From Cohnella sp. AR92 (GTDB lineage: Bacteria > Bacillota > Bacilli > Paenibacillales > Paenibacillaceae), in assembly GCF_003990975.1 (NCBI RefSeq), contig NZ_RZJR01000018.1:42875-106874 (forward strand): a stretch of DNA of 64,000 bases, in the 5' to 3' direction. Both the position numbers and the translations under genes were made by a program. A model generated the notes under the pieces. It did not search any database. It saw nothing but the letters and a program-made list of their open reading frames with translations, and was not told the DNA's origin. Position 1 is the stretch's first letter, and every line of letters begins with the position of its first letter. Positions 35,312 through 43,294 of this stretch are shown piece by piece.

Positions 35312-36199
35312 CTACTTGCTAGCGGTCAGCTTGCGGTACAGCACGCGTCCGAACCAACGGGCGCCAAGGTTGAACAAGAGAACCATGATGACGAGGACCG
35401 CGGATGCTCCGGCCGCGATCTCGGGAGCATCGGGCGCAAGCCCTTCGCTGTTGATCTTCCAGATATGAACGGCGAGCGTCTCCGCGGGCCGCATCGGATT
35501 CAGCGGAGAGGTCGGGCTCAGCGGGTTCCAGTCGGAGAAGTCCAGGCGAGGAGAGCTCATGCCCGCCGTGAACAGCAGCGCCGCCGCTTCGCCGAAGACG
35601 CGTCCGGAAGCCAGGATCGAACCGGTTACGATCGACGGAAGAGCGACCGGCATCATGACCGAGGTGATCGTCTTCCAGCGGGAGAGTCCGAGCGCAAGGC
35701 CCGCTTCCTTCTGTTCCTTCGGAACGCTGCGCAGCGATTGCTCCGTCAGGCGAACCATCATCGGAAGATTGAATACCGTCAGCGCAAGCGCGCCGGACAG
35801 CAAGGAATACCCGAAGCCGAACGTGTTGACGATAACGAGCAGGCCGAAAAGGCCGATAACGATGGACGGGAAGGAGGACAGCACTTCGACGACCAAGCGG
35901 ATGAAGGCGGTCAGCTTGTTGTCCTTCGCGTATTCGCTCATGTAGATGCCCGCTCCGATCCCGAGAGGAATCGTAATGATCATGGTCAGGACCAGCAGGA
36001 ACAACGAGTTGAAGAGCTGAGGCCCGATTCCTCCCCCTGCCTTGATCGCCTGAGGCGCCGAGGTCAGGAAGTGCCAGCTGATATGGCCGAGCCCGCGAAC
36101 GAGCAAGTAACCCAGCAGGGCGGCGAGCACAAGAATAATAAGGCCTGCGACGCAGACAATAACGGCGGTCGCGATTCGGTCGGCAGTCTTGGCTTTCAT
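35312..36199 (-). CDS. pstA: Phosphate ABC transporter permease PstA
   Basis: A 295-residue membrane protein with six helices and the PstA core (GIGAGIYMSEYAKDN; VLSSFPSIVIGLFG; EAGLALGLSRWKTI). The start overlaps the pstC stop as ATGA. With PstC it forms the phosphate channel. Confidence 0.95.
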   Translation of the reverse strand: MKAKTADRIATAVIVCVAGLIILVLAALLGYLLVRGLGHISWHFLTSAPQAIKAGGGIGPQLFNSLFLLVLTMIITIPLGIGAGIYMSEYAKDNKLTAFIRLVVEVLSSFPSIVIGLFGLLVIVNTFGFGYSLLSGALALTVFNLPMMVRLTEQSLRSVPKEQKEAGLALGLSRWKTITSVMMPVALPSIVTGSILASGRVFGEAAALLFTAGMSSPRLDFSDWNPLSPTSPLNPMRPAETLAVHIWKINSEGLAPDAPEIAAGASAVLVIMVLLFNLGARWFGRVLYRKLTASK

Positions 36200-37125
36200 C
36201 GTTTGACCCTCCTCTCAAGCATGCGGACGATAAAGACGAACAGGAAGGTCATCAGAAGCAGAATAAGCGCAAGACTCCACAGCGCGTTATTGTGCAGCGA
36301 ACCGCTTGTCGTGTTCCCCATCTCCAGCGTGATGATGCTGGTCAGCGTCGTAGCCGACTCGAAGAGAGAGTGCGGGATGTGAGGCGCGTTGCCGATAACC
36401 ATCTGGACGGCGAGGGCTTCGCCGAAGGCGCGGGCAATGCCGAGCACGATCCCCGTCAGCAGCGAAGGCAGCGTTGTCGGCAGAATCATCCGGTAGATCG
36501 TCTGCCAGCGGGTTGCGCCAAGGGCGTAAGACCCTTCCTTCAGCCCGTTCGGCAGGCTGCGGAGCGCGTCCGTGCCGATCGTGGTCACGGTCGGCAGAAT
36601 CATGATCGACAGGACGATGGCGCCGGCTAGAATGCCGATCCCTTGCCCTGGGAATGTATCCCGGAGGAAAGGTACGACGACCGACAAGCCGACGAAGCCG
36701 TAAACGACGGACGGGATACCCGCCAGCAGCTCGATGGCCGGTTGAAGAACCGTCCTGCCGAATTTCGGCATGATCTCCGTCATGAAGACGGATGCGCAGA
36801 AGCCGAGCGGTGCGGCGATCAAGGCGGCAAGAACGGACGTCGTGAAGGAACCGAACAGGAACGGCAACGCTCCGAACAGCGGAGGCTCGCCTTCCGGCTT
36901 CCATTTGAGGCCGAACAGCATGTCCTTAAGGCTTACTCCCTGCGAGATGAATGGAGCCAATCCTCTAGAAGCAATGAAGTATACGATGGAGAAAATCGTT
37001 ACGACGAGCAGGAAGACGCAGAAATAAACGAACACCTTGCCGCGCGCTTCCTCAAGAATGTGCTTTCTCCACTTTTTCGGCTTATTCGGAGAACCGTTCT
37101 GGCTTTTCGTTGCTGGTAAATTCAT
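36196..37125 (-). CDS. pstC: Phosphate ABC transporter permease PstC
   Basis: A 309-residue permease with a basic cytoplasmic N-terminus of about 35 residues and six helices; LAGIPSVVYGFVGL and EGSYALGATRWQTI are PstC hallmarks. It follows pstS after a 106-bp gap containing a hairpin, and overlaps pstA by four bases. Confidence 0.95.
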   Translation of the reverse strand: MNLPATKSQNGSPNKPKKWRKHILEEARGKVFVYFCVFLLVVTIFSIVYFIASRGLAPFISQGVSLKDMLFGLKWKPEGEPPLFGALPFLFGSFTTSVLAALIAAPLGFCASVFMTEIMPKFGRTVLQPAIELLAGIPSVVYGFVGLSVVVPFLRDTFPGQGIGILAGAIVLSIMILPTVTTIGTDALRSLPNGLKEGSYALGATRWQTIYRMILPTTLPSLLTGIVLGIARAFGEALAVQMVIGNAPHIPHSLFESATTLTSIITLEMGNTTSGSLHNNALWSLALILLLMTFLFVFIVRMLERRVKR

Positions 37126-37149
37126 GCATGCCTCTCCTTTAACGGCAAG

Positions 37150-37180
37150 GAGAGGCGCACTTGACGTCCGCCTCTCGCCG
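37150..37180 (-). promoter_or_regulatory. Hairpin between pstS and pstC
   Basis: GAGAGGCG and CGCCTCTC are perfect arms around a 15-nt loop with no U-run. As in many transport operons it probably uncouples high pstS from lower permease expression by stabilising the pstS mRNA. Confidence 0.55.
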
Positions 37181-37231
37181 CAGTAGATCGTTTGATCTTC
37201 AGGGTTGTTATTCGATTGGTTCGTTGTCGGC

Positions 37232-38164
37232 TTACTTCTGGGTTACGGTGCCGGCAGCGTCGCGCTCAACTTTCATCGCGGATACCGGAACGAACCCTTG
37301 CGTAACCACTTCGCCGTTCTGAACTTCATCGCTCAGGATGTAGTCGATGTAAGCTTGGGAAGCGGGCTTAGCGTCGCCCTTCGTGTACATGTGCTCGTAT
37401 GCCCATACCGGATAAGCGTTCGTCGTGACGTTGTCCGCCGTAGGTTCTACGCCTTCATACTTCAGAGCGACAATGGAATCGTCCAGGTAAGAGAGAGCAA
37501 GGTAGCCGATCGCTCCAGGAGTTTCCGCTACAAGCTTCTTAACCGTACCGGAGGAATCTTCTTGGATGGAGCCTTGCAGGTCTTCCGTCTTCGTGCCGAG
37601 AGCGAACTTCTCGAACGTAGCGCGGGTACCGGAGCTCGAAGGACGGTTAACGATCGTGATCTTCTCGTCTGCGCCGCCGACATCCTTCCAGTTCGTTACC
37701 TTGCCCGTGAAGATGTCGACCAGTTGCTGCTTCGTCAGGTTGTCTACGCCGGCGTCCTTGTTGGCGACTGCCGCCATAGCGACAACCGCTACTTTATGGT
37801 CGACGAGTTCCGCTGCCTTATCGGCGTCGAGCTTCTCTTCGGCGAAGATGTCCGAGTTGCCGATATCCGCTTGGCCGTCGGATACTTGGGAGAGGCCCGT
37901 GCCGCTGCCGCCGGCTTGGATCGTTACGGAGACTTTCTTGTATGCGTCAAGAGTCATGAACGTGTCCGCTACGCCTTGCGCCAGAGGTTGAAGCGCCGAG
38001 GAGCCTACCGCGAGAACCGAACCGCTGACGGCTTCGGCTGCCGGAGCCGATCCGGAAGGAGAAGAACCCGAGTTGGAGCTATTGTTATTGTTGTTGCCGC
38101 AAGCCGCGAGCGAGAGGGCGAACACCAGTGTAAGGCTCGTAAGCAATGTTTTCTTGAATTTCAT
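37232..38164 (-). CDS. pstS: Phosphate-binding lipoprotein PstS
   Basis: A 310-residue lipoprotein: signal peptide with lipobox LAAC (C22), an Asn/Ser-rich linker, then a PBP-like fold binding phosphate, with the typical GSSALQPL, GGSGTGLSQV, DIGNSD and RPSSSGTR segments that line the site. It is the first gene of pstS-C-A-B-B-phoU and lies behind a four-hexamer PhoP box, so phosphate starvation should induce it strongly. Confidence 0.96.
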   Translation of the reverse strand: MKFKKTLLTSLTLVFALSLAACGNNNNNSSNSGSSPSGSAPAAEAVSGSVLAVGSSALQPLAQGVADTFMTLDAYKKVSVTIQAGGSGTGLSQVSDGQADIGNSDIFAEEKLDADKAAELVDHKVAVVAMAAVANKDAGVDNLTKQQLVDIFTGKVTNWKDVGGADEKITIVNRPSSSGTRATFEKFALGTKTEDLQGSIQEDSSGTVKKLVAETPGAIGYLALSYLDDSIVALKYEGVEPTADNVTTNAYPVWAYEHMYTKGDAKPASQAYIDYILSDEVQNGEVVTQGFVPVSAMKVERDAAGTVTQK

Positions 38165-38288
38165 TTGTTAAATCCCCTTTCCTTCATGCCAACCTATTTT
38201 TTTGAGAGTATGATTCCGGCTAATGCGACAGGGCGACATCGACTCGTCAATGACTCGTATTGACTTGTCTGTTTGGCTTACGTTTATG

Positions 38289-38342
38289 ATTCTAACTGCC
38301 CTGAGTAAATGCTATGTTTTCGTTTTGTAAACTCAATGTAAA
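38289..38342 (-). promoter_or_regulatory. PhoP box and -10 of pst operon
   Basis: On the minus strand four hexamers in exact 11-bp steps: TTTACA (38342-38337), TTTACA (38331), AAAACA (38320), TTTACT (38309-38304). TAGAAT (38294-38289) follows after 9 bp and serves as -10. This matches the B. subtilis PhoP~P box (TTHACA repeats upstream of the -10). Confidence 0.82.
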
Positions 38343-38361
38343 ATATCAAATCCATTAACAA

Positions 38362-39594
38362 TCAAAATGAACGGCTCCTGCCGTTTAGTTGCGAGACTAG
38401 CCTCAGCATTTGCTGCCGAATCTGCTCGGTGATGCCGCTTGCCTCGTTGGAGGCGTCCGTCAGCTTGACGGTATCCGCAAGGTGGTTCGAGCTGATCTCC
38501 CATAGCTCGCCGAACGTCATCTCCGTGCTCTGGACGCTGCGGACCCCTTCTACGGCGCCTTTCCGGCCCTCGCGGACATCCGCCGCCGTCGCTTCGGCCG
38601 CTTCGACGATATTGGCCAGCTGGCGGTTGATTTGCTCCGTGGATTGCTTCGTTTGGTTCGCCAGCTCGCGAACCTCTTGGGCGACTACGGCGAAGCCCCG
38701 CCCGTGCTCCCCGGCTCTGGCGGCCTCGATCTGGGAATTAAGCGCCAGCAGATTGCAGCGATCCGCTAGCTCGGAGATCAATTTGGTAATCCCGAACGCC
38801 GCCGCGGTCCGGTCCAGCAGCATGGCTACCGACTCTTCCTGGCGAATCGCCGATTCGTTCCACAGCCGGAACAGATCGAGCGTCTTCTTCAGGTCTTGCC
38901 TCCCGCGCTCCGTCATCTCCGCGATTCGATCGCTGCTCTCCCTCGAATGCTGGGAAGTCTCCGTTACCTTCACGACCGCATGATGAATGTCCGCGATCAT
39001 CCTCTCCGTGCTGCGGACGGTTCGGATCTGCCGATCGGAAGCTTCGCGCTGCAGAAGCCTGGAGAGCTGAAGCAGGTCGCTGACGGTCAGAATGCCGATC
39101 GCCTTGCCTTGGCGAGTCATGATGACGGCGTCATACAGAGTCTCCTCGCTTCGCGACATCGCGCCGTCGATCAGCTCCTGAGGGAGCGCATCCGATTCGG
39201 CGATCATCGGGGCTTCGTCCATTAGCTTGGAGATCGGCTTATCGCCGAACAAGGACGGACCGAAACGGGAGCTGAGCATTCGGAAAAATTTATGCTTCAT
39301 CATCAGTCCCGTCGGGCGCTGCTTAGTATCGCAGACCACCACGCACTCCAGATCCCTGCGCTCGCGGAACAGCATCTCGACCTGCCCGCAGCTCTGGCTG
39401 TGGGGAATGACCGGGCAGCTCCGAATCCACTCTTCCAGATGAAGCGAGGGCATCGAGGACTCCGCTAATTTGGCGTCCGGCTCAAGCGCAGCTTGAGAAT
39501 TGGAAACGGCAGGGCTTGGCTGTATCTTCGGCATGTCGGCGGCGATCAAGCTCTCCGGCATGCCGGCAGTCGGTTTGTCCAATAACAGACTCAT
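38362..39594 (-). CDS. Soluble CBS-domain methyl-accepting chemotaxis-like protein
   Basis: A 410-residue protein without signal peptide or membrane helix. Residues about 75-190 look like a pair of CBS domains (VVVCDTKQRPTGLMMK; DAVIMTRQGKAIGILTVSDLLQL), a common adenine-nucleotide or ion sensor. The C-terminal half is a coiled-coil MCP signalling domain with the conserved hairpin tip (NLLALNSQIEAARAGEHGRGFAVVAQEVRELA) given here only in part: key tip residues are E-A-A-R-A-G-E. It would signal to CheA from the cytoplasm. Start ATG 39594 behind GGAGGG. The gene ends 20 bp before the pst PhoP box. A phosphate or energy link is inference only. Confidence 0.82.
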   Translation of the reverse strand: MSLLLDKPTAGMPESLIAADMPKIQPSPAVSNSQAALEPDAKLAESSMPSLHLEEWIRSCPVIPHSQSCGQVEMLFRERRDLECVVVCDTKQRPTGLMMKHKFFRMLSSRFGPSLFGDKPISKLMDEAPMIAESDALPQELIDGAMSRSEETLYDAVIMTRQGKAIGILTVSDLLQLSRLLQREASDRQIRTVRSTERMIADIHHAVVKVTETSQHSRESSDRIAEMTERGRQDLKKTLDLFRLWNESAIRQEESVAMLLDRTAAAFGITKLISELADRCNLLALNSQIEAARAGEHGRGFAVVAQEVRELANQTKQSTEQINRQLANIVEAAEATAADVREGRKGAVEGVRSVQSTEMTFGELWEISSNHLADTVKLTDASNEASGITEQIRQQMLRLVSQLNGRSRSF

Positions 39595-39741
39595 CTTTGT
39601 ATCCCTCCAGGTATTCCCGTCCCGCGAACGGTCCGCGGGCGAGAGTCTATGGTTTGATACTAGCATCGGCTTGTCAACCGTCCGTACGAGCATTGTTCCA
39701 TCTATGTAAACTTTAGTCTTTAAGCCCTATTCGCGCATGAC

Positions 39742-39777
39742 AAAAAGGCGATGCAGGAATGTCCTGCATCGCCTCGT
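39742..39777 (-). terminator. Terminator of lipoprotein operon
   Basis: GGCGATGCAGGA pairs with TCCTGCATCGCC and is followed on the minus strand by TTTTT. Confidence 0.9.
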
Positions 39778-39826
39778 TTCGAGTTGTTTCTTCTATTATA
39801 TATAGTAGAAAAGTCGGGGGAGTTGC

Positions 39827-40999
39827 CTATGCCCCCTGGGAGATTGGAGAGATCCGCTTCGGGTCGTTCGCTCCCGGCTGCACGAAGCTGGATTCGAGCG
39901 TATCGCCCCAAGTCAAATCCCGGTCTTCCACGAACTTGGTCAGCTTCGTCTCGAAGAAGGCAGGGTTCTGTTCCCATACGGCCTTGTCGACGGTCAGGGT
40001 GAAGTTCCCTTCCTTGTCCGGAATCGTCACCGTATACGCGACATCGGAAGGTACGTTAAGACCGGCCAGAATTCCCGTGTACATCGCGCCGTTGGACGTG
40101 ATGGCTTCCAAGGTAGGCGGCTTATCGACAATCTCCGTCCCTTCCTTCGGAAGCGTGATGTTGATCAAGACGCTCGTATCGTCCGGAATGTGGAACACCT
40201 TTCCTTTGGGAAGGGTGTATCGGGTCGTGCCGATCGTGACCGTGAGGTTCGTTCCTTCGTCCGATTCCGGCAGGTAGAACAATTGGTACGTGCCGTTCTC
40301 GTCCGTCGGAGTCGACTTGCCGAAGCCTTCGCCTTCGTCGCGGTCGATCCACACTACGGCGTCCTTCACCGGGTTGCCGTCCGCGTCTTTGACAACGCCG
40401 CCGATTCTATATTTATCCACCTGGAAGAAGGAGATGACATCGCCTTCCTGGGACTTGATTCTCGCGTTGACGACAACCTTGCCGGCGTCATCGGCGGAAG
40501 GCTGGACGTCCTTGACCTCGATCGGATAGTTTACGGTGATAAAGGTCGACGTCTTCAGCAATTCCGCGGAGAGCGATTGATCGACAGGGCTTCCGCCGAT
40601 CGTCGCATTGTCGAGCGATACGACCTTGACTTCCGTATCCATCAGCAAGCTCTGGTCGATGATTATCTGGAAGGAACCCGACTCATCCGTCACGATATCC
40701 TTCTTGCTCGTTCCCGCGTGAAGAACCGCGTTCTGTACGGGGGAGCCTCCGACGACAAGCTTGCCTTGGACCGTCGTATTATGAGAGCCGTCCTCCTCCC
40801 ATTGCTTCAAGTCGAAGGAGGTTTGGCTAATATTCAGATTAATATCTCCGCCGACGGCAACGCTTGCCGTGGCGGAAGCGATCGGCGAAGAGCTAGCCGA
40901 TCCCGATGCGGAAGGCGCCGCTTCGTTCGAATTGTCGGAGCATCCTGCCAGCGCTGCCGCGAGCAGAATCATTGTCGAGATGATGGACCACTTCTTCAT
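39827..40999 (-). CDS. Secreted lipoprotein with carboxypeptidase-regulatory-like repeats
   Basis: A 390-residue lipoprotein: signal peptide with lipobox LAGC (C20), a low-complexity Ala/Ser linker to about residue 50, then beta-rich modules. Two segments have the carboxypeptidase regulatory-like pattern (GKLVVGGSPVQNAVL with DESGSFQI; GGVVKDADGNPVKDAVVW with DENGTYQLFYLP), a surface beta-sandwich often used as a spacer. I see no catalytic site. It follows the quinoprotein gene after 76 bp with a hairpin between, and shares with it and the cupredoxin the Ala-Ser linker style, suggesting one extracellular assembly. Function unknown. Confidence 0.82.
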   Translation of the reverse strand: MKKWSIISTMILLAAALAGCSDNSNEAAPSASGSASSSPIASATASVAVGGDINLNISQTSFDLKQWEEDGSHNTTVQGKLVVGGSPVQNAVLHAGTSKKDIVTDESGSFQIIIDQSLLMDTEVKVVSLDNATIGGSPVDQSLSAELLKTSTFITVNYPIEVKDVQPSADDAGKVVVNARIKSQEGDVISFFQVDKYRIGGVVKDADGNPVKDAVVWIDRDEGEGFGKSTPTDENGTYQLFYLPESDEGTNLTVTIGTTRYTLPKGKVFHIPDDTSVLINITLPKEGTEIVDKPPTLEAITSNGAMYTGILAGLNVPSDVAYTVTIPDKEGNFTLTVDKAVWEQNPAFFETKLTKFVEDRDLTWGDTLESSFVQPGANDPKRISPISQGA

Positions 41000-41025
41000 G
41001 TAACCGCTCCTTCCGAATATGCAAG

Positions 41026-41058
41026 AAGGGGCAGGCTCCATGACGGAGCCTGCTCCCG
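41026..41058 (-). terminator. Hairpin after quinoprotein gene
   Basis: GGAGCAGGCTCC and GGAGCCTGCCCC form a strong stem around GTCAT on the minus strand; the U-tract is poor (CTTCTT), so read-through into the next lipoprotein gene is likely. Confidence 0.6.
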
Positions 41059-41075
41059 AATGCTTATTCTATCGA

Positions 41076-42824
41076 TTATTTGGAGTGAGCGCTGCCGGTG
41101 TCTGCCGTTCCTGCTGCGCCTTGAGTCTTATCGCCGCCGAGCCCGAAGACGTAAATCTTCGGCTTCGTGCCGCCGGAAGTGAAGGTGATGTATTCCTTGC
41201 CGTCTACCGTGAAGATAGCCGGAGCGGCTTGAATGTTGTCGCCGGCAACTTGGAAGGTCCACAGAATCTTGCCTGTCTTGATATCCAGGGCATTGATCTT
41301 GCCTTCCAGCTCGCCGAAGAACGCCAGGCCGGTATCTGTGCTGCTCAGGCCGCCGCGTTGCGGGCTCGTCGTCTTGATCTGGTAAGCTTGCTTACCGGTG
41401 TTGACGTCGATAGCGGTAACCGTGCCGTAGCCGGTTTCTTCGTTCTCGGCTGCTTCATAGCCGGTACCGAATGCCATTGCGCCCGGGAATTCCGTCTTCG
41501 ACCCTTCTTGGCTCGTAGCGGATTTGACGACGACGCCTTGCTCTACTGCAGGGATAAGAACGTAGTTCGTAGCCGGATCATAGGTTTCCGGAGCGTAGTT
41601 CTCGCCGCCGAGAACGCCCGGATATACCGTTACGCCTTCCGGAGTCGGAGTCGGGTGCGAGATTCTCGTGAACGGAACTCCGTCCCACACGACATCGCCG
41701 GTAGCCGCATCCCATGCGAACCATTGTCCGGATTTGCCGCCTTCGACGACGATCTTCTGTTGCTTGCCGTTTACGGTAGCGTTCAGGATCATCGGGGAAG
41801 CCGCAGCATCGTAGTCCCACAGGTCGTGGCTGACTTCTTGCTTCGCCCAAACGAGCTCGCCTGTATCCGCCTTAACCGCTACGACCGAGTCGGTGTAAGG
41901 GTTGTCGCCAGGACGGGACTCGCCGTAGAAGTCAGGAGCCGGGTTGCCGACTGCGAAGTACATGATGCCGGTCTCTTCGTCGATAACCGGAGGGCACCAG
42001 ACGGCGCCGCCGCCTTGGAAGATGCTGTTCGCGAGCCAGCCTTGGCCCTTCGGAGGAACGGTCCAGAACGGGCTGTCCCAAGCCGGTGTCAGGTCGCTTG
42101 CCTTGAATGCCGCTTCGAAGCCGCGAACGCCGTTGTCGCCGCCGCTGCTGCCGACATAGATGTTGCCGTTGTAGAACACCGGCGCGGTCGTTTCATAATA
42201 TCCGTTCTCGATCGTAACGTCCGGATAGTAGTCGCTTATCTTAACCTTCTTCACCAATTCGCCGGTCTTCTGGTCAAGCGCTACGATCTGGCAATCGATC
42301 GTCAGCATGAATACCTTGCCATCGCCTACCGCTACGCCGCGGTTCGCGATAATGCCGGCTTTGCTGTAGTTAGCCGCTTCTTCTGCCGGCGGCTTCCAGT
42401 GCCAGATTTGATTGCCGGTAACGGCATCGAAAGCGAATACTTGGTTGCCGGAAGTCGTGATGTAGATAACGCCGTCGATAACGACCGGGAACGATTGGTT
42501 GCCGTTCTTGACGTCAGCGTCCAACGTCTTCAGATCCGCGGACCATACGACGCCAAGGTCGTTAACGTTGTCAGCCGTAATCTCGGAGAACGGCACATGA
42601 CGATTGCCCGCGAGCGTATAGCCGAACGAACCCCAGTTCTCAAAGTTGGTTCCCGTAACCGTAGCGCCGGCGGAAGCCGATGCCGATGCGGAAGCCGATG
42701 CCGACGGAGAGGCCGAAGCCGATGCGCTCGGTGCGGAATTATTATTATTGTTGTTGCTGCACGCCGTAAGCGCGAGGCTGGCTGCCAAAACGCCGCCGAT
42801 AACCGCGAAAGAAGTTCTCTTCAC
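41076..42824 (-). CDS. PQQ-dependent dehydrogenase-type lipoprotein
   Basis: A 582-residue surface lipoprotein: lipobox LTAC (C22), a 30-residue Ala-Ser linker, then a quinoprotein eight-blade propeller. Landmarks relative to methanol dehydrogenase MxaF: N294 in VGNPAP (metal ligand N261), R-P-G-D-N downstream, and the catalytic Asp D337 in HDLWDYD (D303). The residue two after it is D339, where Ca enzymes have Ala or Ser and lanthanide enzymes (XoxF, PedH) have Asp. The usual ligand Glu177 position reads D230 (SGGDNGVRG). The vicinal Cys pair is not seen. Start GTG 42824 has AGGAGG eight bases upstream; the TTG two codons earlier is too close. PQQ synthesis genes are not in the window; substrate unknown. 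Confidence 0.85.
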   Translation of the reverse strand: MKRTSFAVIGGVLAASLALTACSNNNNNNSAPSASASASPSASASASASASAGATVTGTNFENWGSFGYTLAGNRHVPFSEITADNVNDLGVVWSADLKTLDADVKNGNQSFPVVIDGVIYITTSGNQVFAFDAVTGNQIWHWKPPAEEAANYSKAGIIANRGVAVGDGKVFMLTIDCQIVALDQKTGELVKKVKISDYYPDVTIENGYYETTAPVFYNGNIYVGSSGGDNGVRGFEAAFKASDLTPAWDSPFWTVPPKGQGWLANSIFQGGGAVWCPPVIDEETGIMYFAVGNPAPDFYGESRPGDNPYTDSVVAVKADTGELVWAKQEVSHDLWDYDAAASPMILNATVNGKQQKIVVEGGKSGQWFAWDAATGDVVWDGVPFTRISHPTPTPEGVTVYPGVLGGENYAPETYDPATNYVLIPAVEQGVVVKSATSQEGSKTEFPGAMAFGTGYEAAENEETGYGTVTAIDVNTGKQAYQIKTTSPQRGGLSSTDTGLAFFGELEGKINALDIKTGKILWTFQVAGDNIQAAPAIFTVDGKEYITFTSGGTKPKIYVFGLGGDKTQGAAGTADTGSAHSK

Positions 42825-42869
42825 AGGCAATTCCTCCTAGTATGATAGATGATGTGCGTATTGCCTTCC

Positions 42870-42990
42870 CCCTACTTAAGTCCTCCTTAAGCAAGAGCGC
42901 GAAACAAATACCCGCTACCGAACAGCAGCGGACTTGCATGGAATGACCCATTCCTTTTAATTGCATGTTGCGGACTTGCATGTTACCTCT
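42870..42990. repeat. Repeat-rich leader between quinoprotein and cupredoxin genes
   Basis: The 470-bp divergent gap holds a perfect 13-bp direct repeat GCGGACTTGCATG (42928-42940 and 42970-42982, 42 bp apart), the inverted repeat GGAATG-acc-CATTCC between them (42941-42955) and ACTTAAG/CTTAAG arms at 42875-42891. The latter lies just upstream of the quinoprotein start. The remainder (42990-43195) is AT-rich with no further structure I can support. Confidence 0.6.
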
Positions 42991-43198
42991 TGCGACAGGA
43001 AAGCTCACTACTAAGACGTTCACAAGCAAGTTGAATGTTACTCCTCCATTTTTGTTCCGTCAACCCTTTTTTGTCGAAAATTTGACAATATCCCCATTCT
43101 ATTCGGCAGAAAATCTGTCGAAATTTGCATTTTGGTGACGAAATAATGTTTTTTTACTTAGAAAGAATGAAATAATTGAATTAAGGGAAACTTAAACA

Positions 43199-43228
43199 TT
43201 GACGATCGAATAAGGATAGGCGTATAAT
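43199..43228 (+). promoter_or_regulatory. SigA promoter of cupredoxin gene
   Basis: TTGACG (43199-43204), 18-bp spacer, TATAAT (43223-43228), about 65 bp before the start codon. Confidence 0.8.
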
Positions 43229-43294
43229 CGACAGTCGACAGGACAAGCTTGCTAGTAAGATAATACCTACAGACAAACAGGGAGGATCAACATC

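Noticed and set aside
39683..39710. PhoP box upstream of the CBS-MCP gene
   Set aside because: Only two poor hexamers in register and no -10 at the expected 9 bp.
41019..42845. Long open frame on the plus strand opposite the quinoprotein gene (608 codons)
   Set aside because: It is the antisense shadow of a gene with clear signal peptide and quinoprotein motifs; its product has no recognisable domain and high Arg content typical of GC-rich antisense frames.
42840..42990. Possible c-di-GMP (GEMM) riboswitch before the quinoprotein gene
   Set aside because: CGGTAGCGGG resembles one GEMM block, but the other conserved blocks and the paired architecture could not be found.
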